A stretch of DNA of 64,000 nt from Serratia quinivorans (GCF_946227985.1 NZ_CAMKGL010000002.1:550294-614293), one strand, 5' to 3'; shown: positions 26,714 through 36,639, counted from the stretch's first letter. Notes: generated from the sequence alone by a model not told the origin. A program made the numbers and translations.

Positions 26714-27631
26714 GTGTCCGCAGTAAAAAAATCCTTTATTTCAACGTACATTCCCAAGATAAAACGACAGGAAGCGGTGCTGATTTTCATCACCATGATC
26801 TGGGGCGGCACCTTTTTGGCGGTGCATCTTGCCATGCAGGTCAGCGGGCCGTTCTTTTTCGTCGGCTTGCGCTTCGCCGCGGCTACGTTGGTGTTGATGT
26901 TGTTCTCCCTGCGCAGTTTGCGCGGGCTGACCTGGTATGAGCTGAAAGCGGGCGTGTTTATCGGCGTTGCCATTATGTTCGGCTACGGTCTGCAAACCGT
27001 GGGGCTACAAACCATCAGCAGCAGCCAGTCGGCGTTTATTACCGCCATGTATGTGCCTATGGTGCCGCTGTTGCAGTGGTTGGTATTGGGACGTTTTCCC
27101 GGTGTGATGGCCTGGGTTGGCGTGTTACTGGCATTCACCGGTCTGATGCTGCTGGCAGCGCCGAGCAGCAGCGATATGACGCTCAGCGTGGGTGAGATAC
27201 TGACGCTGATTGGCACGTTGGGCATGGCCGCCGAGATCATTTTGATTGGTGCCTATGCGGGCAAGGTCAATGTCAAGCGGGTGACGGTGGTGCAGTTGGC
27301 TACCGCCTCACTGGCTTCGTTCCTGATGATGGTGCCTACCGGCGAGTCGGTACCCGCGTATAGCAGCTACCTGTTGTACAGCGCGATTGGCCTGGGGATC
27401 GCCAGTGCCATCATTCAAGTGACGATGAACTGGGCGCAACGCAGCGTTTCGCCAACGCGTGCCACGGTCATCTATGCCGGTGAGCCGGTCTGGGCCGGGT
27501 TGGTCGGGCGTATTGCCGGCGAACGTTTGCCCGGTGTCGCCCTGTTGGGGTGCGCATTGATCGTGTTGGGGGTGCTGGTTAGCGAACTGCGTATTCGCCG
27601 TAAAGGGAAAGCGGCGGCGCTGGCCGAATAA
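26714..27631 (+). CDS. EamA-family (DMT) exporter
   Basis: 305 residues with ten membrane helices in two EamA repeats. The first repeat begins LIFITMIWGGTFLAVHLAMQVSGPFFFVGLRFAAATLV and the second starts near GTLGMAAEIILIGAYAGKVNVKRV; the C-terminus is basic (RIRRKGKAAALAE). I start at the GTG at 26714, which has GGAAGGG upstream and gives the usual length. The upstream open frame runs into the divergent regulator. It probably exports an amino acid or metabolite; substrate unknown. Confidence 0.82.
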   Translation: MSAVKKSFISTYIPKIKRQEAVLIFITMIWGGTFLAVHLAMQVSGPFFFVGLRFAAATLVLMLFSLRSLRGLTWYELKAGVFIGVAIMFGYGLQTVGLQTISSSQSAFITAMYVPMVPLLQWLVLGRFPGVMAWVGVLLAFTGLMLLAAPSSSDMTLSVGEILTLIGTLGMAAEIILIGAYAGKVNVKRVTVVQLATASLASFLMMVPTGESVPAYSSYLLYSAIGLGIASAIIQVTMNWAQRSVSPTRATVIYAGEPVWAGLVGRIAGERLPGVALLGCALIVLGVLVSELRIRRKGKAAALAE

Positions 27632-27648
27632 GGCCCGTTGACCGGGCC
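27632..27648. terminator. Small hairpin between eamA and rutG ends
   Basis: GGCCCG, loop TTGAC, CGGGCC, directly after the EamA stop and 12 bases before the convergent rutG stop. No T-run; weak support as a terminator. Confidence 0.4.
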
Positions 27649-27659
27649 ATGATCGCTAA

Positions 27660-28979
27660 TTAACGTACGGCACTGTCTGCCAGCGGCAGCGCTTTACGCC
27701 TGCGCAGCAGGGCATTAAGGATAATGGCTCCGAAAGTGGCGGTGCCTATCCCCCCCATGGTGAAGTTGCCAATAGTCAGTGCAAAATCGCCTGCACCCAA
27801 TACCAGCGTGACCGCAACCATAATCAGGTTGCCGTTATCGCCCAGGTCTACTTTGTTTTGCACCCAAATACGCGCACCGGCGACGGCGATCAGACCGAAT
27901 ACCACCACCGAGGCACCACCCAAAACCGGGCCGGGAATCGTGTGGATCAGCGCGCCGAACTTCGGTGAAAACCCCAGCACAATCGCTACCAACGCCGCCG
28001 CGACAAATACCAGCGTAGAGTAAATTTTGGTCACCGACATTACGCCGATATTCTCGGCATAGGTGGTCACACCGGTACCGCCCACTGAACCGGAGAGCAT
28101 CGTCGCCAGCCCGTCGCCGACGAAGGCGCGGCCGATATAAGGGTCGAGATCGCGACCGGTCATGCCCGCCACCGCTTTGACATGCCCGAGGTTTTCCGCC
28201 ACCAGAATGATCGCCACCGGAGCAATCAGCAACATGGCGTGCAGGTTAAACACCGGCGTGGTGAACTGTGGCAGGCCGAACCAGGCTGCCTGGCTTAGTG
28301 CACTGTAATCTACCGGTTTGCCAAGCCCAAACCCGTTGGTCGCTATCACGTAGATTAAATAGGCGGCGATCAATCCCATCAGGATCAACAGCCGCTGCAT
28401 CAGCCCGCGGGTGAATACCGCGACCGAGCCGATACACAAAATAGTGGTCACCGCCATCCAACTGTCAAAGTTGGACGCTGAAACGCTGCGCACCGCGATA
28501 GGTGCCAGGTTAAGGCCAATCGCCATCACCACGGCACCGGTCACCACCGGCGGCATCAGGCGTTCGATCCAACGGGTACCCACGCTCATCACCACCAGGC
28601 CGATCAGCAGGTACACCAGGCCACAGGCGATAATGCCGCCAAGCGCCAGCGCAATATTCGGGTTAGCGCCCTGGCCACCGTAGCCGGTCAGCGTGATCAC
28701 CAGCCCGACAAACGCCGCGCTGGAACCGAGATAGCTTGGTACCCGGCCGCCAACCACCAGGAAAAACAGCAGCGTGCCGATGCCGGACATCAGAATGGCC
28801 AGGTTGGCGTCAAAACCCATCAGCAGTGGCATCAGCACCGTGGCACCAAACATCGCCACCGCATGTTGCAACCCCATCACCAGCGTTTGCGCCAGCGAAA
28901 GCCGTTCATCGGGCGCGACAACCGAACCGTCCAGACTGCCTTGTTTCATGCGCCATTGGGGAAACCAGGTATTCGCCAT
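27660..28979 (-). CDS. rutG: Pyrimidine permease RutG
   Basis: 439 residues, 12-14 membrane helices of the UraA/NCS2 family. Family motifs are LVMGLQHAVAMFGATVLMPLLMG, PSYLGSSAAFVG, the signature VGTRWIERLMPPVVTGAVVMAIGLNLA and the substrate-binding region VVAENLGHVKAVAGMTGRDLDPYIGRAFVGDGLATMLSGSVGGTG, where the Glu binds uracil. It imports uracil or thymine for the rut pathway and is the last gene of the operon. ATG at 28979 has GGAGATAACG upstream; the upstream TTG is ignored. Confidence 0.95.
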   Translation of the reverse strand: MANTWFPQWRMKQGSLDGSVVAPDERLSLAQTLVMGLQHAVAMFGATVLMPLLMGFDANLAILMSGIGTLLFFLVVGGRVPSYLGSSAAFVGLVITLTGYGGQGANPNIALALGGIIACGLVYLLIGLVVMSVGTRWIERLMPPVVTGAVVMAIGLNLAPIAVRSVSASNFDSWMAVTTILCIGSVAVFTRGLMQRLLILMGLIAAYLIYVIATNGFGLGKPVDYSALSQAAWFGLPQFTTPVFNLHAMLLIAPVAIILVAENLGHVKAVAGMTGRDLDPYIGRAFVGDGLATMLSGSVGGTGVTTYAENIGVMSVTKIYSTLVFVAAALVAIVLGFSPKFGALIHTIPGPVLGGASVVVFGLIAVAGARIWVQNKVDLGDNGNLIMVAVTLVLGAGDFALTIGNFTMGGIGTATFGAIILNALLRRRKALPLADSAVR

Positions 28980-29035
28980 CGTTATCTCCAAAATTTCAGG
29001 GTGCAGGTGAATGTGTTTGAGTGCTTATGCGCCGC

Positions 29036-29563
29036 TCATTGTTTCAACAGCGAGTGGTAGCGCCGGTCGAAATAGGCCAGGCCGTGGCTGTCGTCATTAC
29101 GCGTCAGCGCCAGTGCCTGGCAGAACAGAATGTCGTGGGTGCCGACGCTGACAATCTGGCCGATCTGGCAGTCGAACGAGACCACCGCACCGTGCAGGAT
29201 GGGGGATCCGGTCGCCAGTGTAGACCAGCGAGCCGCGGAGAATCGCAGGTCCATCGGGGTTTTACCGCCGAACAGATTCGACAGCGACTCGTGTTCCGCG
29301 GCCAGCGTATTGACGCACAGCGTCTGATTTTGTTTGAACACCGAATAGACCGACGCGGAGCGGTTCAGGCACACCAACAAGGTTGGTGGCGTGTCGGTGA
29401 CGCTGCAGACTGCCGATGCGGTAAAACCGGCTCGGCCGGCAGGGCCATCGGTGGTGATGATATTGACTGCCGATCCCAGGCGGGCCATGGCATCGCGGAA
29501 GTCCTGTTTTTTTACATACGGCGGCTGTAGTGGCGTATCGGCAAGCAGCGTTTGGCTTTGCAT
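29036..29563 (-). CDS. rutF: Flavin reductase RutF
   Basis: 175 residues. Reduces FMN with NADH for the RutA monooxygenase. The flavin-reductase fold is recognised from [51 protein letters not shown] and the C-terminal [11 protein letters not shown]. The ATG at 29563 is preceded by GGAG; the 20-residue upstream extension lies in the rutD gene. Only 14 bases separate it from rutD, leaving no room for rutE. Confidence 0.94.
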   Translation of the reverse strand: MQSQTLLADTPLQPPYVKKQDFRDAMARLGSAVNIITTDGPAGRAGFTASAVCSVTDTPPTLLVCLNRSASVYSVFKQNQTLCVNTLAAEHESLSNLFGGKTPMDLRFSAARWSTLATGSPILHGAVVSFDCQIGQIVSVGTHDILFCQALALTRNDDSHGLAYFDRRYHSLLKQ

Positions 29564-29577
29564 ATTGTGTCTCCGGG

Positions 29578-30381
29578 CTAGGGTAGCAGGCGGGTTTTGG
29601 CGTTGTGCGTTTTCAACAGCCAACCCAGCAGGATGCGATTAAAGCGCTCGGTGTCGGTCACGCTCATCGCATGCCCCCCGTAGGCCATCTCGGCCAGTTC
29701 GCCGTTCGGCAGGCTGGCCGCCAACTGATGCGAGCAGTGATAGGGCACCAGCAAATCGTCGCGGGAGCACAGCGCCAGGGTTGGCGTGGTAATGTCCGCC
29801 AGGTGCGGACGGAAATCGGTATTCATCAGCGCAGTCAGACGGCGCAGCAGGTTTTCGGTGCCCTGAAAATGTGCGGTCTGGTGCTGCAACTCTTCATCCA
29901 GCAAGGCGGAGTGCTGCGACAGCCAGTCGGCGGGGAACAGGAACAGCGGCTGGGCGCGCACATAGGCTTCCACACCGCTGTTGAGCAACAGATCCTGACG
30001 TACTTTGAAGCAGCGGCGGGTCTGGCTGTCCAACGACGGCCAGCCGTTGACCACCACCAGTTTTTCGACCAGTTGCGGATGCGTGAGCGCCAATTGCAGG
30101 CCAATCATGCCCCCCAGTGCATGGCCGACGAAGTAACAGCCGTCGACGTTGAGTGAACGCAGCAACTGCGCCACTTCATCGGCCATATCGGCCATGCTGT
30201 AGCCATCTGGCACGCTCCCTTTGCTGCGTGCGGTACCGAAGTGATCGTAAACCACCACCCGAAAGTGCTCACCCAGCGCGTTAATCTGCGGTTGCCAAAA
30301 ACTGCCTGCGCCACCCAGTCCGGCGGAGAGTACCAACGTGGGTGCCAACGGCGTGTCTTTTCCCAAAATCTCAAAGTACAT
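29578..30381 (-). CDS. rutD: RutD, putative aminoacrylate hydrolase
   Basis: 267 residues, an alpha/beta hydrolase. The nucleophile elbow is GHALGGMIG (here the usual nucleophile Ser is Ala, as in several RutD proteins), and the acid and His are in the C-terminal part ([28 protein letters not shown]). In the rut pathway it speeds removal of the toxic 3-aminoacrylate, though its enzymatic role is debated since the reaction also occurs spontaneously. Encoded between rutC and rutF. Confidence 0.9.
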   Translation of the reverse strand: MYFEILGKDTPLAPTLVLSAGLGGAGSFWQPQINALGEHFRVVVYDHFGTARSKGSVPDGYSMADMADEVAQLLRSLNVDGCYFVGHALGGMIGLQLALTHPQLVEKLVVVNGWPSLDSQTRRCFKVRQDLLLNSGVEAYVRAQPLFLFPADWLSQHSALLDEELQHQTAHFQGTENLLRRLTALMNTDFRPHLADITTPTLALCSRDDLLVPYHCSHQLAASLPNGELAEMAYGGHAMSVTDTERFNRILLGWLLKTHNAKTRLLP

Positions 30382-30405
30382 GTTCGGTCCTCAGCGGATA
30401 ATGAC

Positions 30406-30792
30406 TCAGCGGCCCAGATGGGCCACGGTGGCAATTTCAATCAGGGCGTCCGGCTTTACCAATCCGCACTGAATGCAGTAGCGCGCCGGTTTGTCGCCGG
30501 GGAAATACTCTGCATACACCTGATTGATGGCGGCATAGTTTTGCCAGTCGGTGAGGAATATCGAGTTAAAGGTCACGTCGTCCATGCAGCCACCGGCAGT
30601 TTCAATCACGCTTTTGATGGTCTCCAGCACGTGACGGGTTTGCGCTGCCGCGTCACCGACGTGCACCACGTTATTGTTTTTATCGAATGCCAGCGTGCCC
30701 GAGACGTAAACCACGCCATCGGCCAGGGTGCCGGGCACGAAAGGAGCCAGCGGTGTGCCGGTGCCCGGCGGAGTAATAATGGTTTTTGGCAT
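30406..30792 (-). CDS. rutC: RutC, 3-aminoacrylate deaminase (Rid/YjgF family)
   Basis: 128 residues. Rid-family trimer that hydrolyses reactive enamines: 3-aminoacrylate to malonic semialdehyde and ammonia. Motifs include [49 protein letters not shown] and the C-terminal [29 protein letters not shown] with the conserved active-site Arg and Glu. A 48-base gap separates it from rutB. Confidence 0.94.
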   Translation of the reverse strand: MPKTIITPPGTGTPLAPFVPGTLADGVVYVSGTLAFDKNNNVVHVGDAAAQTRHVLETIKSVIETAGGCMDDVTFNSIFLTDWQNYAAINQVYAEYFPGDKPARYCIQCGLVKPDALIEIATVAHLGR

Positions 30793-30840
30793 AGTGGCGC
30801 TCCTGGTGAAAATTTAATTTTGGTTAAAGGCGAGCAAAAC

Positions 30841-31587
30841 TCATGCCGTCTGGCTGAGCGGGGCGGTGAGCACATCACAGAAACTGTCGACATCAGATAC
30901 CCAGCCAAAGAAGGTTTCGATGTTGTACAGCGCCGCCTGCTGGGCGAACTGCGGGCCGGCCTGGTGGGTGGCGTCGGCCAGCACGATGCCGAAATACTCG
31001 AGGAAAAAGCCGTCGCGCAGCGTGGATTCCACACAGACGTTGGTAGCAATGCCGGTAAACACCAGATGATGAATGCCGTAAGAGCGCAGCAGGCTGTCGA
31101 GCTGAGTGTTGAAGAAGCCGCTGTAGCGCGGTTTCGGGATCAGGATATCACCGGGTTGCGGTTGGAGTTCGTCCACCAGATCGTAATCCCAGTTGCCCTT
31201 GGCCAGCAGCTTGCCCCTCAGTTCCGGGCGTTTACGCATGGTTTTCAGCGCATTCGATTTATGCCAGTTGGGGGAGCCCTGTCCACCGGCCTCGACGTAC
31301 TGGCTGTCCCAGCCATTTTGGAAAAATATCACCTTAATACCGGCGGCGCGGGCAGCGCTGATGGCACGTTTGATGTTGGCGATCACCGGAGCGGTGGCCG
31401 AGACATCAAAACCGGCGAGATCCAGATAGCCGCCCTGCGACGCGTAGGCATTTTGCATATCCACCACGATCAGCGCGGTTTCCTGCGGCGCAAAGGCGAT
31501 AGCCTCCGGACGGGCGGGTAGGGTAAGCGTAACCTCGGCCTGCGGCGACTGACGGCGTACTACCGGTTGGTTTTCAACAATTTTCAT
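30841..31587 (-). CDS. rutB: Ureidoacrylate amidohydrolase RutB
   Basis: 248 residues. Cysteine hydrolase (isochorismatase-like) that splits ureidoacrylate into aminoacrylate and carbamate. The catalytic triad is Asp in [10 protein letters not shown], Lys in [12 protein letters not shown] and Cys in [15 protein letters not shown]. The ATG at 31587 has GAGG upstream and overlaps the rutA stop by one base (TAATG), which implies coupled translation. Confidence 0.95.
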   Translation of the reverse strand: MKIVENQPVVRRQSPQAEVTLTLPARPEAIAFAPQETALIVVDMQNAYASQGGYLDLAGFDVSATAPVIANIKRAISAARAAGIKVIFFQNGWDSQYVEAGGQGSPNWHKSNALKTMRKRPELRGKLLAKGNWDYDLVDELQPQPGDILIPKPRYSGFFNTQLDSLLRSYGIHHLVFTGIATNVCVESTLRDGFFLEYFGIVLADATHQAGPQFAQQAALYNIETFFGWVSDVDSFCDVLTAPLSQTA

Positions 31588-32687
31588 TATGCCACCTCGC
31601 GGCTTGCGGCAGTCTGCGGGCAAACGTCGACGCGGCTTTTCATCAACGGCTGGATGCGCTCGCCAAAGTTTTCCACCCCTTTGACGAAGTCATCGAAGGT
31701 CAGCAGCACACCTTCGGTGCCGGGCACGGTGGCGATTTCATCCATCATGCGCGCCACGTTGGCGTAGGAACCGACCAGCGTGCCCATATTGATATTGACC
31801 GCGGAGGTGGGGTCCGCCATTTGGCGTACGTTGGTGTCGGCACCGGATTGGGTGTCCTTGCCGCTTTGCTCAGTCAGCCAGGCCAGGGCTTCGGTATCGG
31901 CCCCTGCTTTATAGCTTTCCCACTTGGCGCGGGCGGCCTCGTCGGTTTCATCGGCGATAATCATAAACAGCACGTAGCAGGCCACGCTGCGGCCTTCGTT
32001 ATCCGCCGCAGTTTTTAAGCGTGCTGCGGTTGGCGCAAAGGCGGTCGGCGTGTTGACGCCCTTGCCGAAGCAGAAGTTGTAATCGGCATATTTGGCCGAG
32101 AAGGCCATGCCCGCGTCACTTTGCCCGGCGCAGATCACCTTGATGTCCGCCTGCGGCTGTGGGCTGACGCGACAGTCGTCCATCCGGAAAAACTCGCCTT
32201 TGAAATCGGATTTACCGGTGCCCCACAGATCGCGCAGCACATGGACGTACTCCGCCAGATAGTCGTATCGACGGCCAAAGTAATCGTCGCCCGGCCACAT
32301 GCCCATCTGCTCGTATTCCGGCTTCTGCCAGCCCGTCACTACATTCAGGCCAAAACGCCCGTTGGAAATGGAGTCAATGGTGGAGGCCATGCGGGCGACG
32401 ATCGCCGGTGGCATGGTCAACGTGGCGGCCGTGGCGTAGATCTTGATGCGCGAGGTGACGGCGGCCAGCCCGGCCATCAGGGTGAAGGACTCCAGGTTGT
32501 GATCCCAGAATTCGGTTTTGCCACCGAAACCGCGCAGTTTGATCATCGACAGGGCAAAATCGAAGTTGTAGTGCTCGGCCTTCTGCACGATGGTTTTGTT
32601 GAGTTCAAACGTCGGTTGGTACTGCGGAGCATTGCTGGAAATCAGCCAGCCGTTGTTGCCGATCGGGATAAATACGCCAATTTTCAT
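31587..32687 (-). CDS. rutA: Pyrimidine oxygenase RutA
   Basis: 366 residues. A flavin-dependent monooxygenase of the luciferase family (TIM barrel) that opens the uracil ring between N3 and C4, giving ureidoacrylate. The family blocks are [22 protein letters not shown] at the N-terminus, [47 protein letters not shown], and [25 protein letters not shown]2 comes from RutF. First gene of the operon, preceded by a sigma-54-type promoter and RutR half-sites. I start at MKIGV (32687). Confidence 0.96.
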   Translation of the reverse strand: MKIGVFIPIGNNGWLISSNAPQYQPTFELNKTIVQKAEHYNFDFALSMIKLRGFGGKTEFWDHNLESFTLMAGLAAVTSRIKIYATAATLTMPPAIVARMASTIDSISNGRFGLNVVTGWQKPEYEQMGMWPGDDYFGRRYDYLAEYVHVLRDLWGTGKSDFKGEFFRMDDCRVSPQPQADIKVICAGQSDAGMAFSAKYADYNFCFGKGVNTPTAFAPTAARLKTAADNEGRSVACYVLFMIIADETDEAARAKWESYKAGADTEALAWLTEQSGKDTQSGADTNVRQMADPTSAVNINMGTLVGSYANVARMMDEIATVPGTEGVLLTFDDFVKGVENFGERIQPLMKSRVDVCPQTAASREVA

Positions 32688-32767
32688 TTGAACACCTCGG
32701 TTGCTAGTGGAACGGATCATGCGTCGCCTGAATGTTTTCTGCGGACGGCGCTGGATACGGAGGCTTT

Positions 32768-32783
32768 TGCAAAGGCGGTGCCA
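32768..32783 (-). promoter_or_regulatory. Sigma-54 (-24/-12) promoter of the rut operon
   Basis: On the minus strand TGGCAC (32783-32778), CGCCT, TTGCA (32772-32768): GG at -24, GC at -12 with exactly 10 bases between. This is the RpoN pattern, and the expected start is near 32757, about 70 bases before rutA. It fits nitrogen (NtrC) control of rut genes; no clear NtrC site is visible in the 200 bases upstream. Confidence 0.75.
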
Positions 32784-32846
32784 GTTTTTAAAATGGGTTA
32801 TTTATCAATGAATTGTTTTTATTTTGTGATTTTCATGTTGAGCGAA

Positions 32847-32872
32847 TGGTCTAAAACAGACCATTTGGTCAA
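32847..32872. promoter_or_regulatory. RutR operator with three half-sites
   Basis: A CAGACCATTTGGTCAA core (32857-32872) differs at two positions from the TTGACCA-N2-TGGTCAA consensus for RutR. A further TGGTCT half-site lies 5 bases upstream (32847-32852), so TGGTCT-AAAAC-AGACCA (32847-32863) is a second perfect inverted repeat sharing one arm. Located between the divergent rutA and rutR, about 65 bases upstream of the -24 element. Confidence 0.75.
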
Positions 32873-33008
32873 AACGACATGCACAAAAAACAGGCGTAAC
32901 TGCTCATTAAAGGTGCAGGAAATCACTCGGAAGGGGTAGGTAAAAGCGTGGGTTTCACCCAATGGCTTTGTTATGCTGGCCAAAATCTGGTTGTGCCAAG
33001 GAGCCGTA

Positions 33009-33647
33009 GTGAAGCCACAAGCCGTTAAACCCCCTACACGCCGCTCGCGTGCGGTAGCCGCAAAACGCAGCGCTATCCTGGATGCGGCACTGGAGTTTTT
33101 CTCGCTGTACGGTATCCATGGCACCAGTCTGGACCAGGTAGCAGAACGTGCCGACGTGTCCAAAACCAATCTGCTGTATTACTTCCCTTCCAAGGAAGAA
33201 CTGTATCTGGCGGTGCTGAAAGATATTCTCGACGTCTGGCTGGCGCCATTGAAGGCGCTGCGCGCCGATCAGGAACCCCTGCAGGCGATTCGCGAATATA
33301 TCCGACTGAAACTTGAGGTATCCCGCCATCACCCGCAGGCCTCACGGTTGTTTTGTCTGGAGATGATCCAGGGAGCACCGCTGCTGAAACAAGAGCTGCA
33401 GGGCGGGTTGAAGGCGCTGGTGGACGAGAAGTCCGCGATGATTGAGCGCTGGATCGCCGCAGGCCATATCGCGGCGGTAGAGCCGCATCATCTGATCTTC
33501 ATGCTGTGGGCAACCACTCAACACTACGCAGATTTTTGGGTGCAGGTGGAGGCAGTGACCGGCAAGACCCTGGCCGATGAGGCGTTTTTTCAGCAGACGG
33601 TGGAGAACGTGCAGCGGGTGATCATCGAGGGTATCCGGCCGCGCTAG
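33009..33647 (+). CDS. rutR: RutR, TetR-family pyrimidine-responsive regulator
   Basis: 212 residues, the E. coli length. Helix-turn-helix at about 20-66 (RSAILDAALEFFSLYGIHGTSLDQVAERADVSKTNLLYYFPSKEELYLAVL), followed by the all-helical uracil/thymine-binding domain. RutR represses the rut operon and other genes and is released by uracil. I chose the GTG at 33009: AAGGAG lies 5 bases upstream and the protein then has the family length; an ATG 36 bases earlier has no ribosome site. Confidence 0.95.
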   Translation: MKPQAVKPPTRRSRAVAAKRSAILDAALEFFSLYGIHGTSLDQVAERADVSKTNLLYYFPSKEELYLAVLKDILDVWLAPLKALRADQEPLQAIREYIRLKLEVSRHHPQASRLFCLEMIQGAPLLKQELQGGLKALVDEKSAMIERWIAAGHIAAVEPHHLIFMLWATTQHYADFWVQVEAVTGKTLADEAFFQQTVENVQRVIIEGIRPR

Positions 33648-33660
33648 GCGGATGAGAGCA

Positions 33661-33682
33661 GGGGGATAGCGAACTATCCCCC
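33661..33682. terminator. Hairpin between rutR and cycA
   Basis: GGGGGATAG (33661-33669), tetraloop CGAA, CTATCCCCC (33674-33682): nine perfect pairs between the two convergent stops. No strong T-run, yet placement and stability favour a bidirectional terminator. Confidence 0.65.
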
Positions 33683-33692
33683 GTGGGAAATG

Positions 33693-35093
33693 TTAAGCGG
33701 TTTTCTTTTTGCGCAGGAACACGTAGGACAGACCGAGCACCACAAACCACAGCGGCGTGACGATCAGTGCCTGGCGGGTGTCTTCGCGCAGCGTCAGTAG
33801 CACCAACACAAAGGCGAAGAACGCCATACAGACCCAGCACATCAGCTTGCCGGCCGGCATCTTGTAGATTGATTTCTGGTGCAGCGCCGGACGTTGCTTA
33901 CGGTAAACCAGGTACGAACACAGGATGATGGTCCAGACAAACATAAACAGAATCGCCGAGACGGTGGTCACCAGCGTGAAGACCGTCATCACGTTCGGGA
34001 TCAGGTAAATCAGTACCACCCCACCCAGCAGGCAGATACAGGAGAAGGTCAGGCCATTCGCCGGCACTGCTCGCTTGGACAGGTGGGCAAACGACTTGGG
34101 CGCATCGCCTTCCTGTGCCAGACCGAACAACATACGGCTGGTGGAGAACACACCACTGTTGGCGGAGGACGCGGCGGAGGTCAGCACCACAAAGTTGATC
34201 ACGCTGGCCGCGGCAGGCAGGCCAATCAGCACGAACAGCTCTACGAACGGGCTTTTGTCGGCGACCACGGAACTCCACGGCGTGACCGACATAATCACGA
34301 TCAGGGCGAATACGTAGAACATGATGATGCGGATAGGTATCGAGTTAATCGCGCGCGGCAGCACTTTTTCCGGGTCTTTGGTTTCAGCCGCGGTGGTGCC
34401 CACCAGCTCAATGCCGACAAAGGCGAACACCGCAATCTGGAAGCCGGCGAAGAAGCCGCTGATGCCTTTCGGGAACATACCGCCGTCATTCCACAGGTGT
34501 GAGAACGACGCGACGGTGCCGGTCGGTGACTGGAACTGCATGGCGATCATCACCAGCCCGGCGATGATCAGCCCGACAATGGCGACGATTTTGATCATCG
34601 CGAACCAGAATTCCATCTCACCAAACATTTTCACCGTTGCCAGGTTCAGGCCAAGCAGCAGCAGGATACACAGCAAAGAAGCGATCCACTGTGACAGTCC
34701 GGGGAACCAGAACTGTGCGTAGGCGGTGATCGCCACCACGTCGGCAATACCGGTGACCACCCAGCAGAACCAGTAGGTCCAGCCGGTAAAGAAGCCGGCC
34801 CAGGGACCGAGCAGGTCGGCGGCGAAATCGCTGAAGGATTTATATTCCAGATTGGAGAGCAGCAGCTCGCCCATGGCGCGCATCACGAAGAACAGCATAA
34901 AGCCGATAATCATGTACACGAAGATGATCGAAGGCCCGGCCAGGCTGATGGTTTTGCCGGAGCCCATAAACAGACCCGTACCTATGGCACCGCCGATGGC
35001 GATCAGTTGAATATGTCGGTTAGTTAGGTTTCGCCGTAGATGATCTTCTGATTCTGGCGCGGCCTCTGCGGCTATTTTAGAGTGATCTACCAT
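33693..35093 (-). CDS. cycA: D-serine/D-alanine/glycine proton symporter
   Basis: 466 residues, APC superfamily, twelve membrane helices, nearly identical in long blocks to E. coli CycA as I remember it (for example LRRNLTNRHIQLIAIGGAIG, IFVYMIIGFMLFFVMRAM and the FGEMEFWFAMIKIVAIV segment). It imports glycine, D-alanine, D-serine and the drug D-cycloserine. The ATG at 35093 has AGGA upstream and begins MVDH as in E. coli; the in-frame extension of 9 residues lacks a ribosome site. cycA mRNA is a GcvB sRNA target in E. coli. Confidence 0.95.
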   Translation of the reverse strand: MVDHSKIAAEAAPESEDHLRRNLTNRHIQLIAIGGAIGTGLFMGSGKTISLAGPSIIFVYMIIGFMLFFVMRAMGELLLSNLEYKSFSDFAADLLGPWAGFFTGWTYWFCWVVTGIADVVAITAYAQFWFPGLSQWIASLLCILLLLGLNLATVKMFGEMEFWFAMIKIVAIVGLIIAGLVMIAMQFQSPTGTVASFSHLWNDGGMFPKGISGFFAGFQIAVFAFVGIELVGTTAAETKDPEKVLPRAINSIPIRIIMFYVFALIVIMSVTPWSSVVADKSPFVELFVLIGLPAAASVINFVVLTSAASSANSGVFSTSRMLFGLAQEGDAPKSFAHLSKRAVPANGLTFSCICLLGGVVLIYLIPNVMTVFTLVTTVSAILFMFVWTIILCSYLVYRKQRPALHQKSIYKMPAGKLMCWVCMAFFAFVLVLLTLREDTRQALIVTPLWFVVLGLSYVFLRKKKTA

Positions 35094-35772
35094 CTGATGA
35101 TGTCCTGTTTTACCTGTCATGAGTGAAATAGCGAGCTCTGAAGTGGCTCTTTTTTATACGATTATCCGGTTCTCCCGGCTTTAGTAAGGTAGTGCAATAA
35201 CGCCACCTTTGTGCAACATGTTTACAACATTTATGCGAGGGATAAAAGTCGATTGTTCTTTACACTGCGGAGGCAAATCGGACGTCTCGGGGGCGGAAGA
35301 TTACTCTGGGTCTTGGCAGATTAACAGCACTAATGCGGCTTATCTTGTTGATAAAACAGGGGCTTAAAATACCGCATGAGAAAAACTAATGGGTGTAAGC
35401 GTTTGTCATTCGGGGGCCGGGGTGAATAAGTCAGCGGATGGAGTCGTAAGCAGGGGGTGAGCATTCTGGGCGGTTAAACAATTGATGACAGAGCTGGATT
35501 TGTCATTACTTATCAACAAAATCAATCTGTTATTGGGTCTCTCTCTGCGTGATTTTTTAAGAATAATACTTAATTGAGACTCGCCCCACAAAAATGGCAT
35601 CCTTCCAGGGTGAATATTCAGTTAAGTGATCTGACGCAGACTGGGCCTATCGCCACCCCCTTTATCCCGTTTTCCAAGAGCCGATCTCCTGCAAAATTGA
35701 TAATGAAACTTTTGGCGGGGTGAGCCGATTTGCACAACCGTACCGCAAGGCGTGAACAGGTTTGCGCACTGG
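35094..35772. other. 680-base intergenic region upstream of cycA
   Basis: Contains the cycA promoter and leader (divergence-free: cho is on the same strand and ends at 35773). The leader side is AT-rich, with a TGTTGTAAACATGTTG-like word on the minus strand near 35215-35230. I find no credible open frame, RNA gene or repeat in 35240-35770; short frames such as 35406-35600 have no ribosome site. Confidence 0.5.
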
Positions 35773-36639
35773 CTAGGGCGTATCAATCAAGTGAATGTGC
35801 TCTCGGTTTTCATGGAATAGCCGTCGACAAAGAATGCGGTAACAGTCTCGGTCGAATTCATCAGTCGGGAGGCTGAGTTTTTCAGCCTCATGCAGCGAAG
35901 GGGCGGTACCGAGGTAGAACCAATTGCTGATGACATGGAAAGCCATAAGTTGGCCTTGCCGTTCCTCGATAGCGATCCTGCCGGGGAATGGCCAGTGCCG
36001 CACCTGGGCCTGCGTCAGGGCAGAAAGCAGTCGGGTTTGGTGCGCTTGTGGGCTCTCTTTACCGCAGCAGACACCGGCGCACTTGCCTAATTGGTGGCGA
36101 AAGCAAGGGTGTCCGGGGCGCCCCTTTTCAATATCCAGATACGTCAGGCAGAGTCGTTCCCGATCGGCAATGTCGAGTAGAAAGTCGACGGCAGCCGTGC
36201 GCCTTAGAAACAGGCCGTATAAGTCTGGCGTTCGCGAGAAGTCCAGTGAGTCACTGAATACGATACGCGTTTGGGTGTCGTTAACCTGCAGGGCGCAGAG
36301 CCGTCGAATTTTACGCAGTCGCTTGTTGTAGAGGGGACTTTGCTGTTTCACCAGGGAGGATTCAAGCAGCAGCGCACCAATCTCACCGACCGTCTCGATA
36401 AAGGTGATGCGGCGGGTGGCGGAAAGCAACCGCGCTTCGCGCGGATTACGCAGATGAGACTGAACCCGGCGGCGAATGTTGACACTCTTACCGATGTATA
36501 GCGGATGAGCACAGTTTTCACCGTGAAAGAAATAAACCCCGCAAGTCTGCGGCAGGTTGGCGACCTCTCCGGTCAGATGTTCAGGGTATTGATACATGTG
36601 GACTATCAGGAGCTCACTGCTTGTGGTGACGTGGCGCAT
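35773..36639 (-). CDS. cho: Cho, UvrC-homologous endonuclease
   Basis: 288 residues. A single GIY-YIG nuclease domain (CGVYFFHGENCAHPLYIGKSVNIRRRVQSHL at about 33-64) that makes the 3' incision in UvrAB-dependent excision repair, sometimes at lesions that UvrC cannot reach. The C-terminal Cys cluster (CFRHQLGKCAGVCCGKE) matches E. coli Cho. The start is uncertain: the ATG at 36639 aligns with the E. coli N-terminal length, the ATG at 36597 (MYQYPEHL) would also work, and neither has a good ribosome site. I see no LexA box upstream, unlike in E. coli. Confidence 0.93.
   Translation of the reverse strand: MRHVTTSSELLIVHMYQYPEHLTGEVANLPQTCGVYFFHGENCAHPLYIGKSVNIRRRVQSHLRNPREARLLSATRRITFIETVGEIGALLLESSLVKQQSPLYNKRLRKIRRLCALQVNDTQTRIVFSDSLDFSRTPDLYGLFLRRTAAVDFLLDIADRERLCLTYLDIEKGRPGHPCFRHQLGKCAGVCCGKESPQAHQTRLLSALTQAQVRHWPFPGRIAIEERQGQLMAFHVISNWFYLGTAPSLHEAEKLSLPTDEFDRDCYRILCRRLFHENREHIHLIDTP

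Noticed and set aside
30241..31521. 1.3-kb open frame antisense to rutB, rutC and rutD
   Set aside because: It spans three recognisable genes and has no recognisable protein; high GC explains the open frame.
32784..33008. NtrC enhancer upstream of the rut sigma-54 promoter
   Set aside because: A TGCAC and a GGTGC half-site occur but with spacing far too wide for an NtrC site.
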